Assembly: GCA_036393835.1 (NCBI GenBank)
Contig: DASWGI010000298.1
Location: forward strand, 1-13,132
Reading direction: 5' to 3'
DNA: 13,132 bases
Source of the DNA: VBKO01 sp036393835
Lineage (GTDB): Bacteria; Myxococcota; Myxococcia; Myxococcales; 40CM-4-68-19
In this document: in pieces, positions 6,705 through 13,132 of the stretch
Layout of the letters: each line of letters begins with the position of its first letter
How positions within the stretch are numbered: the stretch's first letter is position 1
Made by a program: the position numbers and the translations under genes
Notes under the pieces: generated by a model
The model's input: the letters and a program-made list of their open reading frames with translations, nothing else
What the model was told of the DNA's origin: nothing
The model's database searches: none

Positions 6705-6742
6705 CGTACGTACAGGATAGCGTTTCGGTCCGTACGTCGCAA
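6705..6742 (-). promoter_or_regulatory. Toxin-antitoxin promoter with paired CGTACGT sites
   Basis: On the minus strand TTGCGA (6742-6737) and TATCCT (6719-6714) are separated by exactly 17 bp and match the sigma-70 consensus at four of six positions each. Transcription should begin about 3-5 nt before the antitoxin ATG, so the message would be nearly leaderless, in line with the missing Shine-Dalgarno sequence. Two copies of CGTACGT (6705-6711 and 6731-6737, plus-strand sense) flank the -10 element, with starts 26 bp apart. Each contains the palindrome CGTACG. They are the natural candidates for antitoxin operator sites, since antitoxins of this kind usually repress their own operon. Confidence 0.55.
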
Positions 6743-6767
6743 GCACCTGCCGCGGGATCCGCCGTGA

Positions 6768-7070
6768 CTAGCTGCAAAGCACCGGGTCGTCCTTCGTGTC
6801 GAAGCAAGCCACCGCGCCACTGGCGCACTTGCCATCGCGGCAAGAGACCCCGAGCCAATTCTTCGCGTTGGCACCGCTACAAGAGCAGCAAGTCGGAATG
6901 CACTCCAGGGCGTCCTCGCAAGCGGCGCCTTCAGGCTTGGTGCCCTTGAGCTTCTGGGGGTTCGAAGGGCACTGGCCGTCGACGGTCCGCTCGAAGGCCT
7001 TGCTAGGCCCCGGCGTGGACGAACCGCAGGCCGCGAGGAGCAATGCGAGAAAGACGGCAAAGTTGCGCAT
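6768..7070 (-). CDS. Small cysteine-rich lipoprotein
   Basis: The 100-aa precursor has a short signal peptide with a hydrophobic core (FAVFLALLLAA) and a lipobox LAAC with lipidated Cys at residue 15. The G-S-S after the Cys would not favour retention in the inner membrane, so an outer-membrane location is likely. The mature part has ten further cysteines (34, 51, 57, 61, 62, 64, 77, 82, 89, 99), including a CCSC cluster, enough for five disulfides. Small Cys-rich lipoproteins of this layout are common in myxobacteria, mostly without known function. The ATG at 7070-7068 has GGGGGA 4 nt upstream. The gene lies between the kinase and the antitoxin, in the same direction as both, but is 63 bp upstream of the antitoxin, which has its own promoter. 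It belongs to a locally lower-GC stretch. Confidence 0.8.
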   Translation of the reverse strand: MRNFAVFLALLLAACGSSTPGPSKAFERTVDGQCPSNPQKLKGTKPEGAACEDALECIPTCCSCSGANAKNWLGVSCRDGKCASGAVACFDTKDDPVLCS

Positions 7071-7187
7071 GGTTTCCCCCCAACGAATCGCCGCGCGGCG
7101 CACTCCGGTCACATAGTACAGACCTAAGTCGGGGGATAGGTTGCGGCCTCCGCTGGGGCGCGGAAGTGCGGCGTGGCCTGAGCGCGA
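7071..7187. other. Intergenic region between kinase stop and lipoprotein start
   Basis: This 117-bp gap separates the kinase from the lipoprotein. Just past the kinase stop, TCCGC and GCGGA (7149-7153 and 7160-7164) form a short hairpin with a 6-nt loop but no U-run, so termination there is uncertain. TACTAT near 7110-7130 on the minus strand could be a -10 element for the lipoprotein, but no fair -35 stands at the right distance. Confidence 0.35.
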
Positions 7188-8699
<1,512 letters not shown>

Positions 8700-8743
8700 T
8701 GCGGCTCCAACCGTACACCGGAACTGCGCCTACCGCGCGCGGA

Positions 8744-8929
8744 TCAGGCGCCGGGTGGCGGAGGCAGCTTCTCCTGCTGCTTCTCTTCCTCGCCGAGCCC
8801 CGACACGCCCTTCTTGAACCCGCGGATCGCCTCGCCGAGGCTGGCACCCAGCTGCGGCAGCTTGGACGGGCCGAAGAAGAGGAGCGCGAGCGCGAGGACC
8901 ACCATGATTTCGCCGAAACCGAGCCTCAT
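8744..8929 (-). CDS. tatA: Sec-independent translocase subunit TatA
   Basis: This 61-aa protein has the full TatA layout. A short N-terminus with Gly and Glu (LGFGEI) leads into a membrane helix (about 8-19) that ends in the hallmark FFGPSKLPQLG (18-28). An amphipathic helix follows with LGEAIRGFKKG (31-41), then a short charged, proline-ending tail. TatA oligomers form the pore through which folded twin-arginine substrates cross the inner membrane. TatB and TatC are not in the window. The ATG at 8929-8927 has GGAGG 5 nt upstream. The gene leads the minus-strand run toward the kinase and is divergent from the CAP-domain gene. TatA and TatE paralogues cannot be told apart from sequence alone. 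Confidence 0.92.
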   Translation of the reverse strand: MRLGFGEIMVVLALALLFFGPSKLPQLGASLGEAIRGFKKGVSGLGEEEKQQEKLPPPPGA

Positions 8930-9006
8930 CGAAGCCTCCGGGGAGGATGTCTACACCAAGACCCGCCTGCCGGCGACCGATTCCGGTCGGATGCGGCAAA
9001 AGCGAG

Positions 9007-9038
9007 CGCCCCGGCCGGATTCGAGTAATCTCGGGGCG
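9007..9038 (+). promoter_or_regulatory. Inverted repeat over the initiation region of the CAP-domain gene
   Basis: CGCCCCG (9007-9013) and CGGGGCG (9032-9038) are perfect 7-bp inverted repeats with an 18-nt loop. The right arm contains the only purine-rich tract before the GTG start and the first base of that start. Within the loop CGAG-TAAT-CTCG (9022-9033) can form a competing hairpin. The layout could restrain translation, though short GC-rich repeats are frequent in such DNA. Confidence 0.25.
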
Positions 9039-10516
9039 TGCCCCTCCTGCTGTTCGCCCTCGCCGCTGCGCTCGCGGTCCCGGCGCACGCGGGCCTCCCC
9101 GGCCAGCAGGCGCTCGAGGCGGCCCTGCGCGAAGCGGTCGCCGGATCCTGCCCGTCGCTCGCCTTCGCGGTCGACCCCGAGCTCACGCGCGCCGCCCAGG
9201 CGTTCGTGGCCGCCGCCCAGGCGGAACGCGCGCCGGTCACCGGAAGCTCGCTCGGGTTCTACGCCGCGCTGGAGAGCTACGAGCCCTCCCCCGTCTCCGG
9301 GATCGCCAAGGTATCGCCGCCCTCGAGGGCCGACCGCGCGGTCGGGGACCTGCTCGGGCGGGAGTGCAGGTTCAACCGCGCCGGTGTGGCCGCGGCGGTG
9401 CTGCCCGGGAACGAGGCGGTGGTCGCGCTGGTGACGGTGGCGCACTCGACCGACCTCTTGCCCATCCCCGGGCGGGTGCAGCCCGGCGCGATGGTGGAGG
9501 TCGACGCGACGCTTTCGCCTTCGCTCTCGTCGCCGCGCCTCTTCGTCCTGGCTCCCGGCGGGCGCACCGAGGAGCAGCCGGTCTCGGTGGACGGACGCCG
9601 GCTCCGCGCGCGGGTCACGCTCGCGGCGCGGGGAGAGCACACTTTGGAAGTGCTGGCCAGCGGCCCGGGAGGTCCGGAGGTGGTGGCCATCCGGCGCATC
9701 TTCGTGGGCGTCGAGCCGCCCGGGTCGCCCCCGCCGGAACAGCCGCGGACCGATACCGGGCTGGCCGCCGTCGAGCACGCGATCGGGCGCCTCCGCGCCG
9801 CGCGCGGGCTTCCCGCCCTGCAGCGCGACCCGGCGCTGGACGGCGTCGCCGAAGGCCACAGCCGCGAGATGGCCCGCACCCGGACCTTCGCCCACGTCCT
9901 CCCCGAGGACGGAAGCATGACCGATCGGCTCCGCAAGGCGGGCTATGCCTACAGATCGGCAGGGGAGAACATCGGGCTTTCCGTCGATCCGCTCGCCGCG
10001 CACGATGCCATCGCTTCGTCCCCGGCGCACCTGGCCAACCTCCTGGACCCGCACCACCGCCGCCTCGGCCTGGGCATCGCGAATGGGACCTCGCCGGACG
10101 GGTCAGAGGGGGTGTACCTCACGGAGGTCCTCGCCGCGCCCATCGAACAGTCGCGCGACCCGGAGGGGGAGGTCGCGCGCCTGCTGCAGCAAAAGCGCCG
10201 TTCCCTGGGCCTCAAGCCGCTCGCCCGCGACGCGCGCCTCGACGCGATCGCGTCTCGCGAGGTGCGCGCGCTGGCGTCCGGAGGCGAGCTGTCGCGCGAC
10301 CTGCAGCGCCAGGTGGTGGACGAGGCGCTGCGATCGCAGCCACGGCTGCGCAGCGCCATCGCGGAGGCGTTCGTGGGGAGCGGAGCCTCGGCGACGGGTT
10401 CCTCGCCCAACCTCGCGTCTCCCGCGTGGACCCGGCTCGGGGTCGGGGCGATCTACGCCAGCTCGGACACCTATGGGGCGGGAAGGCTCTGGGTGCTGCT
10501 GCTCTATGCCCGGTAG
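9038..10516 (+). CDS. Secreted CAP/SCP-domain protein with extra CAP-like flanks
   Basis: The 492-aa product has a cleavable signal peptide (MPLLLFALAAALAVPAHA, cut after 18). A clear CAP (SCP/PR-1) domain lies at about 243-368. Its pocket residues are present: H286 in TFAH, E310 in GENIG, and H331 in SSPAHLANLL, followed by the closing strand LGLGIA and VYLTEVLAAP. Bacterial CAP proteins are exported and mostly of unknown activity. The C-terminal part (about 376-492) looks like a second, worn CAP module: LLQQKRRSLGLKPLARDARLD mirrors RLRAARGLPALQRDPALD of the main domain, and the end LGVGAI...WVLLLYA resembles the CAP closing strands. The N-terminal part (about 20-135) may be a third. The GTG at 9038 is the start directly before the signal peptide. 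It is divergent from tatA; the signal peptide has no twin-arginine motif, so Sec export is likely. Confidence 0.85.
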   Translation: MPLLLFALAAALAVPAHAGLPGQQALEAALREAVAGSCPSLAFAVDPELTRAAQAFVAAAQAERAPVTGSSLGFYAALESYEPSPVSGIAKVSPPSRADRAVGDLLGRECRFNRAGVAAAVLPGNEAVVALVTVAHSTDLLPIPGRVQPGAMVEVDATLSPSLSSPRLFVLAPGGRTEEQPVSVDGRRLRARVTLAARGEHTLEVLASGPGGPEVVAIRRIFVGVEPPGSPPPEQPRTDTGLAAVEHAIGRLRAARGLPALQRDPALDGVAEGHSREMARTRTFAHVLPEDGSMTDRLRKAGYAYRSAGENIGLSVDPLAAHDAIASSPAHLANLLDPHHRRLGLGIANGTSPDGSEGVYLTEVLAAPIEQSRDPEGEVARLLQQKRRSLGLKPLARDARLDAIASREVRALASGGELSRDLQRQVVDEALRSQPRLRSAIAEAFVGSGASATGSSPNLASPAWTRLGVGAIYASSDTYGAGRLWVLLLYAR

Positions 10517-10520
10517 CCGG

Positions 10521-10763
10521 CTAGGCGGACTTGCGCTGCGTGGCGAACGCCTCGATCGAATGCTCCGGAGACTCCGCGATGGTGTAGTTCGGGCAGCGCA
10601 CGCAGGTGAAGCTGTTCCAGCCGCGCTTCACGGCCTCGTTGAGGCAGTCGTCGTACGCGGTGCAGAAGAGGTTCCGGTGCGCCTCGACGGACATCTTGCG
10701 ATTCCCCTCGAGATTGATCGGCGTGGTCAGCTCGGTTGGCATCGGCTTGGCCATGACGCGCAT
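10521..10763 (-). CDS. Small four-cysteine protein, probable metal binder
   Basis: This 80-aa protein has a polar N-terminal half and a compact C-terminal part with four cysteines spaced C-X5-C-X13-C-X2-C (C34, C40, C54, C57). The last pair sits in NSFTCVRCPNY. The spacing suggests one structural zinc site rather than secretion and disulfides, as there is no signal peptide. The ATG at 10763-10761 is supported by AGGAGG 9 nt upstream (10778-10773); a second ATG at 10754 lacks such spacing. It has its own promoter candidate with an extended -10. Its stop lies 4 bp from the stop of the convergent CAP gene. I recognise no named family; a DNA-binding or protein-contact role is possible but unproven. 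Confidence 0.75.
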   Translation of the reverse strand: MRVMAKPMPTELTTPINLEGNRKMSVEAHRNLFCTAYDDCLNEAVKRGWNSFTCVRCPNYTIAESPEHSIEAFATQRKSA

Positions 10764-10799
10764 GCGGAAAATCCTCCTGGTCCAGCGATGAAGGCGGGG

Positions 10800-10828
10800 C
10801 GTATAACAGAACGCGTCAGGCCTCGCCA
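10800..10828 (-). promoter_or_regulatory. Extended -10 promoter of the four-cysteine protein gene
   Basis: On the minus strand TGGCGA (10828-10823) and TATACG (10805-10800) are 17 bp apart, and TG precedes the -10 by one base (TGTTATACG), as in extended -10 promoters. The start would give a leader of about 30 nt that includes the Shine-Dalgarno sequence of the gene ending at 10521. The -35 is weak (three of six). Confidence 0.45.
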
Positions 10829-10878
10829 GTCGCACAGTGACCGACGCTGGATAGGCATCGACCGACCGGGATGCAAGG

Positions 10879-10893
10879 CATTGTGACGCAATG
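10879..10893 (+). repeat. Inverted repeat CATTG-N5-CAATG over the transglycosylase start
   Basis: CATTG (10879-10883) and CAATG (10889-10893) are perfect arms; the right arm includes the ATG start of the transglycosylase. No good Shine-Dalgarno sequence is present; AAGG at 10875-10878 is 12 nt away. The repeat could be an operator or an initiation-limiting hairpin. Evidence is limited to symmetry and position. Confidence 0.25.
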
Positions 10894-13029
10894 ACAATTT
10901 TCGCGTCGGGCGCCCTGCTCCAGGCGCTCCTCCTGGCCGCGGCAGGCGTTGGCCAGCCAACATCCGAGCAGGCGGGCGCCGCCCTGTCCGCGGGGCGGCT
11001 GGACGAGGCCGCCGCGGGGGCCGAGTCGTGTCTCCCGGACCCGGGATGCGCGCTGGTGCGGGGCCGAGCGCTCTTCGCACTCGGCCGGCTCGCCGATGCC
11101 GCTCAGGCCCTCCAGGGAGCAAGGACGGGAAACCTGGCGGCGCACGCGGCCAAGCTCCACGGGGAGGCCTTCGTGCTGGCCGGCCGCCCCGCGGACGCGT
11201 TGGAACCCCTGCGCGCCGCCGCGCAGGCGGACCCGGACGGGCCGGCGGGGATCCGCGCGTCGGCGCTGCTCGCGGACGCCCTGCTCGGGACCGGCGAATT
11301 CGCCCAGGCGGCGGAGCAGGCCCGGAAGGCGGCGCAGCTCCCCGCCCAGCCGGGCGACGTCCGGGCCGGACTCGACCTGATCCGGGCCGAAGCGTTCTCG
11401 GGCCGGGTCGACGCAGGGGAAGAAGAGGTCGCTCGGGAGGGGGCGCGGCAGTGGCGGGAGTTCTGGCTCGAGCATCCCGAGCACCCCGCCGCCCAGACTG
11501 CGCGCGCGGAAGAGGCGCGGCTGTCCGAGGTCTCCGGACGGCCCCTGCCGGAGCCCAGCGGGCGCGAGCTGCTCCTGCGCGCGCAGCGGTTGCTTTCCGC
11601 TGGCAAGCCCGGCGCCGCGGTCGCGCAGGCCGAGGCGGCCGTGAAGGCGCTGCGCGGCGGCGAGGCGGCCGAGGCCCAGCTGACCCTCGCTCGCGCGCTG
11701 GCCGCCGACGGCCGGCGGGGCGAGGCCGGGCCCGCGCTCACCTCGGCTTGGAAGGACGGCCCTCCGCGCGTCGCGGCGCCCGCCGGGATGCTCTTCGCGC
11801 GAGACCGCGCCCGGCGCGGAAACGATCCCGAGGCGGTGCGCATCCTCGACCAGCTGGCGCGGCGCTACCCGCAGTCCGGCGAGGCCGAGGAGGCGGCGTA
11901 CGTCGCCGCGCGGCTGCAGCTCGACCAGGGCAACGAAGCGGACGCGCGCCGCCGCCTCGCCCGGATCGCGCGCCGGCGGACCGGAGCGCACGCGTCCGAT
12001 GCGCGCTGGACGGTGGCCTGGCTTTCGTACCGGCGCGGTCTGCCCGACGCCGCGGAGCGGTTCGCCGAGTTCACCGCCAGCGCCGACTCCGACGCCCAGC
12101 GGGCCCAGGGGCTGTACTGGCAATCACGCGTGGCGGACCCGCGCCCGGCGGGGGTGTTCCTCCGGCGCGTGGTGGAGATCGACCCCCTCGGGTACTACGG
12201 CCTGCTCGCGCGCCAGCGGCTCGGGCAGGTGGATCCGGAACCGCCGCCTTTTCCGCCCCCTGCCCCGCCGCCCCGGGGCGATCCGCTCCCGCCGCGTCTC
12301 GCGCTGGCCGCCGACCTGTTCCGCCTGGGCCTGCTCGCCGAAGCCGGCGCGGAGGCGGACCGGTTCGTGCGGCAGCGACCGGCGCAGGCCGTGCTCGCGC
12401 TGCCCGTGTACGAGCGCGCGCAGAGGTATGACCGGTCGCTCGCGCTGGCGCAGTCGCTGCTCGGGTGGAAGACGCCGCGGCCCGGCGCCGACCCCGCGCT
12501 GCTCGAGGGGGCGTACCCCGCGGCGTACGCTCCCCACGTCGGCTCGAGCGCCGCGCGCGCGGGGGTCGATCCGTACCTCTTGCTCGCGGTCGCGCGGCGC
12601 GAGAGCCTGTTCAAGCCGGACACCCGCAGCGCCGCCGGCGCGGTGGGCCTGATGCAGCTCCTGCCGGCCACCGCCCGGCGCGTGGCCATCGTGCTGGGCC
12701 GGCCCTCGCCGACCGACTCGGACATGGCCGAGCCGCAGACGGCGATCGACCTGGGCGCCTGGTACCTGTCCGAGCTGCTGGGGCGGTTCGGCGACCCGGC
12801 CATCGCCGCGGCGGCCTACAACGCCGGCCCGCGCGTCGCCGCGCCCTGGGCCGTGCGCTCCGCGGGCCAGCCGCTGGACCGGTGGGTGGAGGAGATCCCC
12901 TACCGCGAGACGCGCACCTACGTGAAGGTGGTGCTCGGCGCCTGGAGCGCCTACCGCATCCTGGCCGGCGGCTCCGCTCCCGCCCTCTCCGACGCCGTCC
13001 CCACCCCCAAACCCGGCGCCGCCTTCTAA
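10891..13029 (+). CDS. Soluble lytic transglycosylase (Slt70-like)
   Basis: The 712-aa protein ends in a GH23 lytic transglycosylase domain (about 548-690). Catalytic E571 lies in AVARRESLFKPD, followed by GAVGLMQLLPATA (583-595), AAYNAG (641-646) and the C-terminal EEIPYRETRTYV (667-678). Such enzymes cut the MurNAc-GlcNAc bond of peptidoglycan and leave 1,6-anhydro ends. The long N-terminal part (about 25-540) is alanine-rich, helical and repeat-like, with TPR-type helix pairs (for example ALFALGRLADAAQAL, LLGTGEFAQAAEQA), as in the superhelical ring of Slt70. A proline stretch (about 450-468) interrupts it. The start region MTIFASGALLQALLLAAAG is hydrophobic like a signal peptide but lacks the usual basic residues; an in-frame TAG at 10852 and no other start codon in between leave ATG 10891 as first choice. 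It stands alone, followed by the palindromic repeat. Confidence 0.92.
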   Translation: MTIFASGALLQALLLAAAGVGQPTSEQAGAALSAGRLDEAAAGAESCLPDPGCALVRGRALFALGRLADAAQALQGARTGNLAAHAAKLHGEAFVLAGRPADALEPLRAAAQADPDGPAGIRASALLADALLGTGEFAQAAEQARKAAQLPAQPGDVRAGLDLIRAEAFSGRVDAGEEEVAREGARQWREFWLEHPEHPAAQTARAEEARLSEVSGRPLPEPSGRELLLRAQRLLSAGKPGAAVAQAEAAVKALRGGEAAEAQLTLARALAADGRRGEAGPALTSAWKDGPPRVAAPAGMLFARDRARRGNDPEAVRILDQLARRYPQSGEAEEAAYVAARLQLDQGNEADARRRLARIARRRTGAHASDARWTVAWLSYRRGLPDAAERFAEFTASADSDAQRAQGLYWQSRVADPRPAGVFLRRVVEIDPLGYYGLLARQRLGQVDPEPPPFPPPAPPPRGDPLPPRLALAADLFRLGLLAEAGAEADRFVRQRPAQAVLALPVYERAQRYDRSLALAQSLLGWKTPRPGADPALLEGAYPAAYAPHVGSSAARAGVDPYLLLAVARRESLFKPDTRSAAGAVGLMQLLPATARRVAIVLGRPSPTDSDMAEPQTAIDLGAWYLSELLGRFGDPAIAAAAYNAGPRVAAPWAVRSAGQPLDRWVEEIPYRETRTYVKVVLGAWSAYRILAGGSAPALSDAVPTPKPGAAF

Positions 13030-13040
13030 CCTGCCTAAAG

Positions 13041-13116
13041 GATCAACGCGGAGACGCGGAGTCGCGGAGTCTTTTTGAAACGAATCCCTCCGCGTCTCCG
13101 CGCCTCCGCGTTGATC
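13041..13116. repeat. Long palindromic element built of CGCGGAG units
   Basis: The arms 13041-13069 and 13088-13116 are 29 bp each and pair at 27 of 29 positions around an 18-nt loop (13070-13087). Each arm starts GATCAACGCGGAG and continues with two more CGCGGAG units separated by single bases; the only two mismatches fall on those spacer bases. The element begins 11 bp after the transglycosylase stop. Transcribed, it would fold into a very stable hairpin and could act as terminator or 3' protector. Its modular form also fits an extragenic repetitive palindrome or a small mobile repeat. Copies elsewhere in the genome cannot be seen from this window. Confidence 0.8.
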
Positions 13117-13132
13117 TCTTGGTCTAGATTAG

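Noticed and set aside
6705..6746. 14-residue upstream extension of the antitoxin from GTG 6746
   Set aside because: It would place the coding start at the -35 box of a good promoter, and the AbrB fold begins at the internal Met.
10831..10890. Sigma-54 promoter before the transglycosylase (GG near 10877, GC near 10888)
   Set aside because: The spacing is one base short of the fixed GG-N10-GC pattern and the flanking consensus bases are absent.
10816..12123. 435-residue minus-strand frame opposite the transglycosylase
   Set aside because: The opposite strand encodes a continuous helical domain leading into a GH23 domain; this frame shows no motif.
13041..13116. CRISPR-like reading of the repeated CGCGGAG units
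   Set aside because: The units are only 7 bp with single-base spacers and form inverted arms, not repeat-spacer order.

Overview
The window looks like chromosomal DNA of a high-GC bacterium, most likely a myxobacterium-type deltaproteobacterium (Myxococcota, Anaeromyxobacter-like). This is inferred from very high GC with G/C in most third codon positions, from GTG and TTG starts, and from gene content: an NtrC-type activator, an NtrB-like kinase, a Cys-rich lipoprotein, a CAP-domain exoprotein and an Slt70-type transglycosylase. No tRNA, rRNA, CRISPR array, transposase or phage gene was seen. The species assignment is not proven.

Layout. (1) 1-3451, minus strand: an XdhC/CoxI-family protein, a 695-aa UvrD/PcrA-like helicase 32 bp downstream, then the N-terminal part of an unrecognised protein that runs off the left edge. 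(2) 3535-4454: a plus-strand MtnX-like HAD phosphatase converging on a minus-strand 73-aa helical protein. (3) 4664-8929, minus strand, read right to left: tatA, an NtrB-like sensor histidine kinase, a Cys-rich lipoprotein, an AbrB-type antitoxin and Doc-type toxin pair, and an NtrC-type sigma-54 activator. (4) 9038-10763: a secreted CAP/SCP-domain protein on plus, converging on a small four-cysteine protein on minus. (5) 10891-13029, plus: a soluble lytic transglycosylase with a repeat-rich helical N-terminal region. It is followed by a near-perfect 29-bp inverted repeat built of CGCGGAG units.

How the parts may work together. The kinase and the response regulator have the architecture of a cognate two-component system, but they are separated by a lower-GC stretch of about 1.1 kb that carries the lipoprotein and the toxin-antitoxin pair. 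The regulator starts 11 bp after the toxin stop, so it may be transcribed from the toxin-antitoxin promoter. That promoter is well formed (TTGCGA-17-TATCCT). It is placed so that the antitoxin message would be nearly leaderless, and it carries two copies of CGTACGT suited to autoregulation. Envelope functions cluster on the right half: TatA, the lipoprotein, the CAP protein and the transglycosylase.

Most genes belong to known families. The points worth a second look are the interrupted kinase/regulator pair and its toxin-antitoxin wiring, the possible three-module CAP protein, the palindromic repeat at the right edge, and an isolated plus-strand terminator-like hairpin. No wholly new multi-gene system could be demonstrated from the sequence alone.
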